Shown here piece by piece: positions 8,901 through 15,846 of a stretch of 64,000 nt of DNA. Both the position numbers and the translations under genes were made by a program. Position 1 is the stretch's first letter; each line of letters opens with the position of its first letter. The notes below the pieces were generated by a model. It was given only the letters and a program-made list of their open reading frames with translations, did not search any database and was not told where the DNA came from. Source of the DNA: Pseudosporangium ferrugineum (GTDB lineage Bacteria; Actinomycetota; Actinomycetes; Mycobacteriales; Micromonosporaceae). Location of the stretch: contig NZ_PVZG01000014.1 of the NCBI RefSeq assembly GCF_003002065.1, forward strand, positions 186,001-250,000. The letters run 5' to 3'.

Positions 8901-9409
8901 GTGTCGACGTCCACGTTGACCGTGACGGTCTGCTTGACCCTGTGGGCGACCTCGGCGAGCTGCGCCCGCAGCCGCGTCTCGTAGGCGGCCTTCTCCCCAG
9001 GCTCGGTCGGGATCTCAATCCGCGACTGCGCCTTGATCGAGGCGAGCTGCGCGGCCAAGCCGGCACGCAGACCGGCCGTATCCCCATCAACGGGGATCTT
9101 GATGGCCTGCCGGGACAGGGCTGCGGTCTGCCGGCGGACCTCCTGCTGGAACGCGGCCAAAACCGGGTCCAGCTCGACCGGGACCTTCGGCACCCGCGTC
9201 CGCTTGACCTTCTCCGGAAGGACGGAGGTATCGAACTCCGGCTCAACCTTCACCTTGATCGGCTTGGTGCCGGCCGCGTCCTGAATGGCCTTCGAGAAGT
9301 CGAGATCCTGAAAGCTCTTCTCCAGGCCCTTACGGATCGACTTCGCCAAGCCCTTGAGTTCCGCAACGATCTCAACGCTGATCTGGCCAACGCTGGTCGG
9401 GGACGTCAT
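5933..9409 (-). CDS. Tail tape measure protein
   Basis: At 1158 residues this is the longest prophage gene here. It has the usual tape measure layout: a short N-terminal helical region, Gly/Ala-rich hydrophobic stretches at about residues 195-300, a long heptad-rich coiled coil (about 315-540, many RRxxxAQEAV-like repeats), and a C-terminal part with repeated GLxxG(I/L) amphipathic segments. Such proteins set tail length and pass through the tube at ejection. At the usual 0.15 nm per residue the tail would be about 170 nm, implying a long non-contractile tail. The ATG overlaps the upstream stop (9406-9409). Confidence 0.92.
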   Translation of the reverse strand: MTSPTSVGQISVEIVAELKGLAKSIRKGLEKSFQDLDFSKAIQDAAGTKPIKVKVEPEFDTSVLPEKVKRTRVPKVPVELDPVLAAFQQEVRRQTAALSRQAIKIPVDGDTAGLRAGLAAQLASIKAQSRIEIPTEPGEKAAYETRLRAQLAEVAHRVKQTVTVNVDVDTGRGASALTGVGAALRGFSKALPNIAGVSSAVADLGGALQKAAGNSAQLGGNLVGAFTTAAGPIGAIVGFLAVATAGMAALGGAAVVAAGAVSAVAGAAASVPGAIAGGLAAFGALKLGFSGISETLGAAFKPKAGGGSAGEDPASRARRIAAAERGVESARRGIAAATRGVQAAERGYDDAVRRVSEAQRRAKQAQEAVNKARREAREDIEDLNRALAGARLDEEDAALRVTEALRALNEAKETGVLPDIQRADLEYRQAQQALEEAKDSTEDLGEASADANRKGVEGSDKVRDALEDQRQAFQAVKDAQAGVLDAQNAIIAANDGLKSSYDSLASAQDSLAEANKKAASAGGGGLASQLPKLAPSAQAFVDAIKRLKPAFDDLRLDVQQRLFAGLDTVITTLAGRWKKPLGRIFGSYADTFNGFFKNLGKSLGKPKFIQDIETGAEGFRKGLDKILDAVSGPLVEAFGTLSAASAPFLEALGDEIADVVTKFSEWVAAGEKSGALQDFFTAATEAMHQIFRIGGSVVSIIGSIITIITGRRHVGKDKSALEGFADGLQKVSDWLDDPAHQEGIRQFFESIVDGIQKAARWVKKIDGWIDKLNAFMTAIRELFGGREGNATGAGKGAADALTGVGRILGSKSGKKTTSSPGLGNLRQAGDDAGSDFGEGLLEGLKRSIGKVGDNIPGLFWEGPDSLVGRIKAGLGIASPSTVMAAIGDDLINGLIKGIGDGLAGLKRKAGEMVAKVREGVGTVTGTLAQKGRDLVSGLVKGLGERYPTAKNTAVGLKNIVTAQFTNSGSTLTSAGKNVGASLANGIAAMYPATNRTAKGLKTQVQSPWDRPGQILYNVGQIVAQGLQQGIDSQKRNLGYYLTSLATYIKSKKGPISKDRVMLRPEGQAIMSGLIDGIASRKEALGAELAGVTSLVTDTSFPGLGADLDAAVSSNLAIAGAHTFVLDFAPGFTGDFLVDGLKKNIKARNNGNVVAALGS

Positions 9410-9735
9410 GCGGTCCTCCGCGCCCGATACGCTTCGGCAGTACCGGCCGCGTCGAGCTCAGGGATCAGTGCCAGCTGGTCCAGGATTCGCCGCAAGATCG
9501 CTCGATCGCCGTCGGTCGCTTGGTCGCCCAGCATCAGGGCAAGGGAGATGACCCCACCCAGCAGCGGCATCGCCGGGAAGTCCGACGCGATGCGCTCCAC
9601 CTCGGCCACGTCGCCGTCAAGAACGGCGATGAGCAGGCGGACGGCGTTGAATGCATCGGGTGCGATCATTGGCATGTCGGGCGTCAGCCGGTCGGCGGCC
9701 GTGCCATCGCGGTTCAGGAACCGCTGACCGCTCAT
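9406..9735 (-). CDS. Protein directly upstream of the tape measure, possible tail assembly factor
   Basis: The 109-residue product begins MSGQRFLNRDG and is mostly helical, with acidic and hydrophobic segments (APDAFNAVRLLIAVLDGD). Its stop overlaps the tape measure ATG. In siphophages this position is normally held by tail assembly chaperones, so that role is possible, but no sequence match or slippery frameshift site was recognised. A longer reading (to 9822) adds a low-complexity Arg/Pro leader and is less likely. Confidence 0.6.
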   Translation of the reverse strand: MSGQRFLNRDGTAADRLTPDMPMIAPDAFNAVRLLIAVLDGDVAEVERIASDFPAMPLLGGVISLALMLGDQATDGDRAILRRILDQLALIPELDAAGTAEAYRARRTA

Positions 9736-9864
9736 TGCCGAGCCCTGTGGTGGTGGGGCGCAGGAGGCCTCAACGCGGCGAAAGTTGAAACCGCTCCGCG
9801 ACCTTGGATCCGCAACCGGCACCTCTCCACAGCCGGCACGGTGACTTTGACGCCCGCGACCACC

Positions 9865-10770
9865 TCAGAACCCCACAAGTCGCTGAGGCATCGTTAGCCG
9901 GCCACCCGACGCGGCAACCCGCGCCTCCACCGACCTGCGCAGCGCCGCCATGTCGGCGCCCTCGCCAACAGAACGGCCCTCGAGGATCGCCACGTCGCGA
10001 GCGAACTCGACGTCCGCACGTCGACGATCGAGCTCACCGAACAGGTACTCGTACCCCTGTTCCTCGCTCCATTCCTCGGGGTCCCCGATCGCCGCCCGGA
10101 CCTCCGCCGCCTGCGCCTCAGCAATCTCGGCCTGACGCTCCTGCTGTCGCCGGTTGTGGAGGTCCCAGCCCGCCTGCTGCCAGGCGAGAACCCGATCCCG
10201 GTACTCCTTATTGCCCGAATGATCCTCGTACTGCGCCGCCAGCACCTCACCGTCCGGGCCGGATAGGTCCTCGAACAGCTGGAGCGCCCTCGTACGATCC
10301 GGTTCCGTCGCCAGCGCGTGCCGGGCCGCCCATGGCACATTCCGCAGAAGCGACGGGTCGATCCCGGACGCAGTGAACGCGGGAACATCGCCGGACTGGA
10401 ACAGTGTCGGCGTCATGCCGCCGGACGCCTCCGCGGCGGACGCGTACACGCCTGTGGCCTGAGCCTCGGCCACGAGAGGGTTGGCCGAGTAGATTCCGCG
10501 CAGATCCCGCGACGTTGCAGCCGCAACCCGTCCCGGAGGAAGGGCCGACGCCTGGGCCTTCGAGGACGACGAGGCGGCCACCGCATGCGTCAACGGCCGA
10601 TCGCCGTCGCCGTAGGCCGCCCTCGCCTTGGCCGCCGCCTTCACCGACCGGGTGGCGGTCCCATTCGGCCGCATGAGGCGGTACACGGCCTCCGACATCT
10701 CACCGACCGCGAAAGCCCAATCGGTCGGGTCCTCGCCTGGCCGCGGCATCCGTTCCGGGAGCGTCGTCAT
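9865..10770 (-). CDS. Helical prophage protein of unknown function, 301 residues
   Basis: The start chosen, MTTLPERMPRPGEDPTDWAF, has GGAGAGGG five bases upstream; an in-frame ATG at 10785 is an alternative. The protein has a Ser/Ala-rich middle and a long charged helix (about residues 195-270, RQQERQAEIAEAQAAEVRAA). There are no cysteines and no membrane segment. It lies between an HTH gene and the tail module, where head or head-tail proteins are often found, so a structural role is plausible. No family is recognised. Confidence 0.6.
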   Translation of the reverse strand: MTTLPERMPRPGEDPTDWAFAVGEMSEAVYRLMRPNGTATRSVKAAAKARAAYGDGDRPLTHAVAASSSSKAQASALPPGRVAAATSRDLRGIYSANPLVAEAQATGVYASAAEASGGMTPTLFQSGDVPAFTASGIDPSLLRNVPWAARHALATEPDRTRALQLFEDLSGPDGEVLAAQYEDHSGNKEYRDRVLAWQQAGWDLHNRRQQERQAEIAEAQAAEVRAAIGDPEEWSEEQGYEYLFGELDRRRADVEFARDVAILEGRSVGEGADMAALRRSVEARVAASGGRLTMPQRLVGF

Positions 10771-10796
10771 TTCTGCCCTCTCCATCGGGCAGAGGT

Positions 10797-11243
10797 TTAC
10801 GCCGCTGCCCCGTCTCTGCGGGACTGTCTGATCACCCGCGCGGTCAGTTCGTCTTCGTCGACTAGCCACGAACGGCCCGCCCGCCGAGCGGTGGCGAAGT
10901 CACCTCGCCGAAGGAGAGCCCGAGCCCACTGCGGGGAACAGCTCAAGACCTCAGCCACACGCCCGGCGTCAACGACCCGAGAAGGACCAATCTGGGCGGA
11001 CTCTGGCACGACATGGATCTTGCGAACTTTCGCTGTTTCCGCAGCGAAAGCGGCAGCCTTGGCTGCGGCATCACGCAGATGGAGCCAAGCCTCCGGCGGC
11101 CGGATCCCGTCCAGCCGGCACTGCCGCTCCACCCCCGCCAGCGCGGACGCCACATAGCCGACCGTCGCGGGACCGATGAGCAGGGAACCGTCGCCGAACG
11201 AGACCACCGCCCCGGCAGGCAGCTCCCCAGCCGGCCAGGTCAT
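10797..11243 (-). CDS. HTH protein, related to the product of 11773-12253
   Basis: The 148-residue protein has an N-terminal segment with GDGSLLIGPATVGYVASAL, a helical middle, and a C-terminal excisionase/MerR-like winged HTH at about residues 92-138 (GRVAEVLSCSPQWARALLRR, then a GRSWLVDEDEL wing). The gene encoded at 11773-12253 has the same layout and clear residue matches (LLGP near the start; RRGEFATAxxxGRxW in the HTH). The ATG overlaps the previous stop (11240-11243). Two similar DNA-binding proteins inside a virion-type operon suggest a role in packaging or late control, which is inference. Confidence 0.7.
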   Translation of the reverse strand: MTWPAGELPAGAVVSFGDGSLLIGPATVGYVASALAGVERQCRLDGIRPPEAWLHLRDAAAKAAAFAAETAKVRKIHVVPESAQIGPSRVVDAGRVAEVLSCSPQWARALLRRGDFATARRAGRSWLVDEDELTARVIRQSRRDGAAA

Positions 11244-11425
11244 GCAGGAACCTGCTCTCCGTCCTCGACCACCTCGAGGTAGCCCTCCGCGAGCAGCCGG
11301 TCAAGATCGGCCTGATCGCCGCTCACCTCGTCGCCGAAGTAGGCAGCCCGCACCTGCTGATGCTTCATCGTCTCCGTGAAGGCAGCCGGGGAGATCATCG
11401 GCGCGATCACGCGGTAGCGGATCAC
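11240..11425 (-). CDS. Small prophage protein, 61 residues
   Basis: The gene starts at a GTG that overlaps the stop of the preceding gene (GTGA at 11422-11425) and its stop overlaps the next ATG. The product begins MIRYRVIAPMISPAAFTETM and has an acidic C-terminus (LLAEGYLEVVEDGEQVPA). It is compact and probably alpha/beta. The tight coupling on both sides argues that it is real. No family is recognised. Confidence 0.6.
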   Translation of the reverse strand: MIRYRVIAPMISPAAFTETMKHQQVRAAYFGDEVSGDQADLDRLLAEGYLEVVEDGEQVPA

Positions 11426-11775
11426 AGGTTGCCCTCCGCCAGAATCGCCGAGTAGTCGATCGACTTGCTGCCGTTCTGGGGTACTCGGCCCTCTGACGGC
11501 CGCAGAGCCGGATGCCATGACTCCGAGTCGCTCGACACCGAATGACCGACCGCGGCCGCAGCCGCTACCTTCCGCTCCGCAGCCGCCACAGCCGCAGCCA
11601 CCGCCGACTCGGCCACCTGGATCTGCTGAAAGGTCGCGTTGGTTGGCAGCCCCACCGCGGCTGCCCTGCGGATGGCGCTGGTTTCGGCCGCGGCGAGCAC
11701 CTGCTCCGGCGTCGTATCGGCCGGCAGATCCAGCCAAGCCCGCAGCTTGTCGATGACCTCGTCCGCGTTCGTCAT
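11422..11775 (-). CDS. Ala-rich helical prophage protein
   Basis: This 117-residue protein starts MTNADEVIDKLRAWLDLPAD at 11775, with GAGAGG eight bases upstream. It contains TPEQVLAAAETSAIR, similar in style to helical linkers in phage scaffold and protease proteins, then an Ala-rich helix and a Ser-rich tail. It sits in the coupled string of small genes upstream of the tail module. Its reading frame differs from the open frame of the upstream HTH gene, which oddly stays open across it. Confidence 0.6.
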   Translation of the reverse strand: MTNADEVIDKLRAWLDLPADTTPEQVLAAAETSAIRRAAAVGLPTNATFQQIQVAESAVAAAVAAAERKVAAAAAVGHSVSSDSESWHPALRPSEGRVPQNGSKSIDYSAILAEGNL

Positions 11776-12253
11776 ACCCGAACCTCTCGTCGGTGCGGCG
11801 TAACGCCGCAGCTTCCACCTCCGCCCGCTCGATCTGCCACGCACGACCGACCTGCACCGCTGTCGCGAACTCGCCCCGCCTGCAACGCTCCCTGACCGCC
11901 CTATCCGAGACAGACAGCAAAGACGCCGCAGCAGCCGTGCCGACCGGGTCCAGCAGACCAGGACGGGACGACGACAACTCTGGATCAACCCTGGCCTGCG
12001 GAACTTCCGAAGATCCGGTAGCGGAAGCCCTGACCTGCGACACCGCCTCGTCCAGGAAATGCCGGAGACGCGCAAAGTCCGTAGTCGGCGGGAAGCCTTC
12101 CCGTCGCGCCCACCGCTCGACGTAACGCAGCGACACCGCCAGCAGAGCCGTCCCGCGCGGACCCAGCAGCACCTGGCCACCGCCGAGCGGGATCCCCAGG
12201 AAGTCACCCGGACCTTGCGCAGCTGGCCCACCCTGCTCGCTGGCCGGACTCAA
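11773..12253 (-). CDS. HTH protein with probable frameshift at its 3' end
   Basis: The ATG overlaps the stop of the upstream gene (12250-12253). The product has GGGQVLLGPRGTALLAVSL near the N-terminus and a winged HTH at about residues 110-155 (AASLLSVSDRAVRERCRRGE, GRAWQIERAEVE), matching the protein encoded at 10797-11243. After the HTH the frame has no stop and runs on to 11240, giving 337 residues of low-complexity Gly/Arg sequence over two other plausible genes. A one-base loss near the CGGGT at about 11776-11780 would explain this, since the restored frame would end in TGA overlapping the next ATG. The end given here is that inferred junction. Confidence 0.6.
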
Positions 12254-12513
12254 TCGGCACCGCCAATCTGCTCCCTATTCATGCAGCCGCTGACGAACTC
12301 AATCCAAGCGGGCATGTCCTCGCTGTACGTCGGGCGCATCTGCAACGCCAACCACGTCGCGAGAACCCCGGCGATGATGACGGCTTGGTCCCGGGTCGCG
12401 TCCTCCAAGTGGTCGACAGCGGCGGCGAGCGCGGCGCCCTCCGAGTAGCCGTGGAGCCGGGCTTCCTCGACCGCCGCCAGCGCGTCACCGACCAACCCTG
12501 ACGTGTGCGTCAC
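12250..12513 (-). CDS. Small prophage protein, 87 residues
   Basis: The chosen GTG start gives MTHTSGLVGDALAAVEEARL. Earlier in-frame starts up to 12570 exist but add an unusual Trp/Cys-rich leader. The middle is helical and Ala-rich, with one weakly hydrophobic stretch (VIIAGVLATWLALQM). The stop overlaps the HTH gene ATG, placing it at the head of the coupled block. The start is uncertain and function is unknown. Confidence 0.55.
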   Translation of the reverse strand: MTHTSGLVGDALAAVEEARLHGYSEGAALAAAVDHLEDATRDQAVIIAGVLATWLALQMRPTYSEDMPAWIEFVSGCMNREQIGGAD

Positions 12514-12664
12514 CGGACACCCGCCAACCCACAAGACGTGCCAACCGAGCACGAACTCGCAAACCCACAAGACCCGCGAACAGCAGCCTCGGTGTCACGT
12601 AACAACGTGACGCCACGAGGAACGTGACACGTGATCACAGAAAACGTGTGAACACCCGTGAACA

Positions 12665-13063
12665 TCACCACCGCTCCACCGCCCTCCGAAGCCGGCCATC
12701 CATCGGGAAGTCCGTGATCTTCGGCGCCTCGTCCTCGAGGGGAGGAACACCATGCTCCATGTGGCACCACACAATGTGCCCGCCATGCACCTCCGCAGCC
12801 GGAATCCCCAACAGCCCGGACGCCGTCGCGATCCGATCCGCCTGCCAGACAGCAAGCGCCTCCTGATACTTCGCCCAGCTCGCGGAGAAATGCCGCTCGA
12901 ACACCTCGCGCACGAACACCATCCGCGCCTCCTGCCGGACCTGCGGCGCCCGACCGCCATGCGCCGAACACACCGACCCACCCCGGATCGCCCACGCCCG
13001 GCACTGCAACCGAGTCCGCGACGACCGGCCCGAACACCTCTGCGCCCACCTGATTCGAGGCAT
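12665..13063 (-). CDS. HGG-motif protein with Cys/His cluster
   Basis: The 132-residue product starts MPRIRWAQRCSGRSSRTRLQ, with AGGGGG five bases before the ATG; an ATG at 13087 is an alternative. Residues about 9-45 contain spaced cysteines and SVCSAHGGRAPQVRQEA, the conserved HGG-type signature found in many actinophage and integrative-element proteins. It probably binds zinc and nucleic acid. The C-terminus is helical, with a His/Cys patch (VWCHMEHG). Related proteins often lie beside terminase or late-operon genes, but the role is not established. Confidence 0.7.
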   Translation of the reverse strand: MPRIRWAQRCSGRSSRTRLQCRAWAIRGGSVCSAHGGRAPQVRQEARMVFVREVFERHFSASWAKYQEALAVWQADRIATASGLLGIPAAEVHGGHIVWCHMEHGVPPLEDEAPKITDFPMDGRLRRAVERW

Positions 13064-13283
13064 GAAACCCCCTGCTGCTAGACCCATCGCTATGTTCCGA
13101 GCCGGCCATTCGTCGAAATCGTGTGACCTTGGCCAGAGGTGATCTTGGTCGAAGCGGACCCACCCCATGAGTGACCGTCGGCGCATGAGTGGGCCCGTCC
13201 CCTGCTTTGAACGTTCACACCGGAAACGCGCGGGCGCATTCGACCGGTCGAACCGCGAAAAAGGTGCGCCCGTGCGCTTGAGG

Positions 13284-13922
13284 TCAGCACAGATGTCCTC
13301 GGGCACGTGCCATCTTGATCTGCGCGCGCCGGTCCAGTTCGAGTCGCCAGGCGTCGTCGTCGGTGGGGCGTTGCTGGACCTGTTCGGCGTAGTCCTCGCC
13401 GGCGTGGCCGCGGGCTTGCTTCCACCGGTCGACGATGGTCCGCCAGGTGGGGCAGGCTCCGGCGGGCATCCACTTCTGGGCGTTGACGATGGTGCGGAGG
13501 TGGAGCCGGCCGGGCCCGGCGTCGCGGCGCAACTGCTCGAGTGCGGCGCCGATCAGCTGCCGGTGGTGTTTGACGGCGTCGGCGTGCTCGACGACGGCTT
13601 TTTTCTCCGGGCTGAGCCGGTCCCGATCGGCGGCCAGGGCGAGGACAGCGGAGCGCTTGCGGTGCCGGCTGCCGTACAACGGCCAGGCCGCGCGGGCGGC
13701 CTTGTTTGCTTCGCGGACTTCCCGACCGAGCTGGCGCCAAAGGTCACCGAGCTCCGTGGCAGCCTGGACGACTTCGGTCCGGGTGGCGTAGTCGGCCGGG
13801 TCGTCGCCGACGTCCTCGAGGACCATGTCGACGTCGTCCGCGTAGACGGTCTGTCGGCTGCGGGCCCACGCGCCGCGGTCGGGGAACATCAGGTTGGCGG
13901 GGGTCACCAATTCGTCGCTCAT
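13284..13922 (-). CDS. Charged helical prophage protein, 212 residues
   Basis: The protein starts MSDELVTPANLMFPDRGAWA behind GGAGAG. It is rich in Arg, Ala and Asp, largely helical, and has no membrane segment. Residues about 80-160 contain a Lys/Arg-rich stretch (YGSRHRKRSAVLALAADRDR). It is the first gene of the minus-strand block leading to the tail genes and diverges from the membrane protein at 13997. No family is recognised; DNA packaging or early functions are both possible. Confidence 0.65.
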   Translation of the reverse strand: MSDELVTPANLMFPDRGAWARSRQTVYADDVDMVLEDVGDDPADYATRTEVVQAATELGDLWRQLGREVREANKAARAAWPLYGSRHRKRSAVLALAADRDRLSPEKKAVVEHADAVKHHRQLIGAALEQLRRDAGPGRLHLRTIVNAQKWMPAGACPTWRTIVDRWKQARGHAGEDYAEQVQQRPTDDDAWRLELDRRAQIKMARARGHLC

Positions 13923-13996
13923 GCGACTCTCCAATCGCCGAATGATTGAGGTGTTTCGAGGCGGTCGAGCCGTACGGTGCGTCGGTGCTCGCTCTG

Positions 13997-14626
13997 ATGC
14001 TCGCCGCGCCGGCGCCTACTCCCGACCCGCCGTCTTGGACTGACAAGCTCGAGGCATGGGCCACGCTTGGCGGCGCGATAGTTGCGCTCGCTGCCGCGAT
14101 TGCCACCATTTGGCTGCTCATCCACCAGATCCAAGAGACCCAACGGGCGCGGAGAGACGCTCAGGACGAGCGGGCTTTCGCCACTGCCGATCGAGAGCTT
14201 GCACGGCAAGATCGTGAACTTGCCGCCGCCGAGCGAAGAGACAACGAGCTTGCGCAGGCGCGGGCGGTCGTTCTTGAGTACGCCGGAAAGATCGAGACGA
14301 ACGGTGATGGTCTGGCGAACCACCTGGTCGGGAGCGTGACCAACTACAGCGCGGAGCCGATTCTCGAGCTGCAGGTCTACTTCGAGGGCATGGTTGACGA
14401 AGATCTGGGCGACGTCCCGAAAAGGGCTGACGTAGTGGTCTCGTTCGCAGCTGTGCTTCCGCCAGGCGAACGCGAGTCCTTCGATGTAGTCGTGTCGCCG
14501 CGACATCTGATCCCCAACGGAATCGCCGAGCCACTTCCAGTCGTCAGTCTGCTGATGATCTTCACTGACACCGCTGGGCGCCGATGGACTCGCCAGTCGC
14601 ACGGACAACCGTGCCGACTCACGTAG
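13997..14626 (+). CDS. Membrane-anchored coiled-coil protein
   Basis: From the ATG at 13997 the 209-residue protein has a Pro-rich tip, one transmembrane helix at about residues 27-48 (GGAIVALAAAIATIWLLIHQ), a charged coiled coil (about 50-100) and a beta-rich C-terminal domain (about 105-200). An earlier in-frame TTG (13946) is possible. It is a lone plus-strand gene between two minus-strand blocks, as expected for a lysogenic-conversion gene. Similar anchored helix proteins occur in actinobacteria without known function. A membrane role such as exclusion is speculative. Confidence 0.65.
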   Translation: MLAAPAPTPDPPSWTDKLEAWATLGGAIVALAAAIATIWLLIHQIQETQRARRDAQDERAFATADRELARQDRELAAAERRDNELAQARAVVLEYAGKIETNGDGLANHLVGSVTNYSAEPILELQVYFEGMVDEDLGDVPKRADVVVSFAAVLPPGERESFDVVVSPRHLIPNGIAEPLPVVSLLMIFTDTAGRRWTRQSHGQPCRLT

Positions 14627-14661
14627 CCACATTGCAGATTCGTACATGATATTCCCGGTGA

Positions 14662-15264
14662 TCATGCACCCGATCCCTGGTCGGTGGCCAAGTAGCGGGT
14701 CAGCGAGGTCTTCGGGATCCCGGTCTTTTCGGCAATCGCACCCAGGCTGAGGTTCTGACCCTTCAGCAGGCGGGCGTACTCGATCTTCTCCGGCGGGTGC
14801 GCGACCGGGCGCCCCGCGCGCCGACCTGATGCCTCGGCGACGGCGCGCGCGTGGGCGGCACGCTCGGCGGTGAAGGTCCGTTCCATCTCAGCGAAGAGCG
14901 CGAGCAGCAGGAACGCGATCCGACCCATGCCCTCGTCGGCGGTGTTGATCGGCATCGGGTCGGCGATCGACCGGACCCCGATCCCCCGCTCCCCCAAGTC
15001 GTGGACCAGGTTGAGCACCTCGCGGAGGTTCCGGCCGAGCCGGTCGAGGGTGTAGACGACCAGAGTGTCGCCGCGGCGGGCGTACTTGAGCAGCCCGTCG
15101 AGACCTTCTCGTTCGACCGTGGCGCCGGTCTTCTTGTCGGTGTAGATGTGTTCGGCGGGGATGCCGGCGTCGCGGAGGGCGGCGATCTGCCGGTCGAGGT
15201 TCTGTTTGACGGTCGAGACCCGGGCGTACCCGAGCTCGACGCCTGTCGGTTCACTGGATTGCAC
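14662..15264 (-). CDS. Small serine recombinase, resolvase/invertase family
   Basis: The 200-residue protein has the catalytic-domain signature GYARVSTVKQNLDRQ, with the nucleophilic serine at about residue 17, and the conserved YTLDRLGRNLREVL stretch. A long E helix follows, then a C-terminal HTH at about 165-195 (LSLGAIAEKTGIPKTSLTRY). This is the Hin/Tn3-resolvase size class and distinct from the large integrase at 19855-21297. It starts at GTG after GGAG. It lies directly beside the iteron region and may resolve dimers of a circular form or invert DNA. No inverted target pair was identified. Confidence 0.9.
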   Translation of the reverse strand: MQSSEPTGVELGYARVSTVKQNLDRQIAALRDAGIPAEHIYTDKKTGATVEREGLDGLLKYARRGDTLVVYTLDRLGRNLREVLNLVHDLGERGIGVRSIADPMPINTADEGMGRIAFLLLALFAEMERTFTAERAAHARAVAEASGRRAGRPVAHPPEKIEYARLLKGQNLSLGAIAEKTGIPKTSLTRYLATDQGSGA

Positions 15265-15407
15265 CGGAAGTCATCTCCGTACGGTCATTGCGGAACATGG
15301 GATGTGGAACAGGTTTCGGAACGGATTCGGTAGGGCGGACGCGGTCTCGACACCCAGCCGTGTCCCCGTTCCACTACGAAGGAAGTGGAACTCGGGCCGC
15401 GGCCCGC

Positions 15408-15846
15408 TCGTCGGGGGTTAGCGGGGGTTGCGAAAACGAGCGGCGGGGGTTGGTTTTCACTACCCCCGCCAAACTCGCACCAAGGATTCCCTGCTCAGAG
15501 GCACTCTCGGTGATCTCCGTCGGGGGTTTCGGGGGTTGCGGGGGTAGCAGGCGGCGCGCTCTACATGCGTGCGCGAAGTTTTTGCATGGCAGGAGCGGGA
15601 CGAATACGGACATACGCCACTGAGGGCCGTGTAAAAACTTCTCTCCCGCATACGCGATAGCTTCAAAACAACCCCCTAACCCCCGAACCCCCCGATTCGT
15701 CGATGGCTCTAGAGGGTTGACCTGCAGTAACACTGTTGATCTCTGTCGGGGGTTAGGGAAAAGGTCCGCTTTTAACCCCCGACAGCGGCGGGGGTTAGCT
15801 CCGGGCCGTCGGGGGTTAGCACATTCCAACCCCCGACAACCCCCGC
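15408..15846. repeat. Iteron-rich putative replication origin
   Basis: Around sixteen copies of a GGGGGTT/AACCCCC-type heptamer, often extended to TCGGGGGTTAG, occur in both orientations in two clusters (about 15408-15550 and 15665-15846). They flank a central segment richer in A/T. The right cluster ends at the stop codon of the P-loop replication gene. Dense repeats beside a replication gene are the hallmark of an iteron origin. The 582-bp space 15265-15846 contains no convincing gene. Confidence 0.65.
15575..15641. repeat. Inverted repeat between the two iteron clusters
   Basis: GAAGTTTTT (15575-15583) is the exact reverse complement of AAAAACTTC (15633-15641), with 49 bases between. These T/A runs are conspicuous in this GC-rich DNA and lie midway between the heptamer clusters. 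They could mark a duplex-unwinding site or a binding site for a second initiator. Confidence 0.5.

Noticed and set aside
14662..15264. The small serine recombinase as the integrase of the element
   Set aside because: It lacks the recombinase and zinc-ribbon domains of large serine integrases and is 6 kb from the junction; the 480-residue protein fits better.
15408..15846. CRISPR or transposon end repeats
   Set aside because: Heptamers are irregularly spaced and in both orientations, as in iterons; no terminal inverted repeat with target duplication was found.
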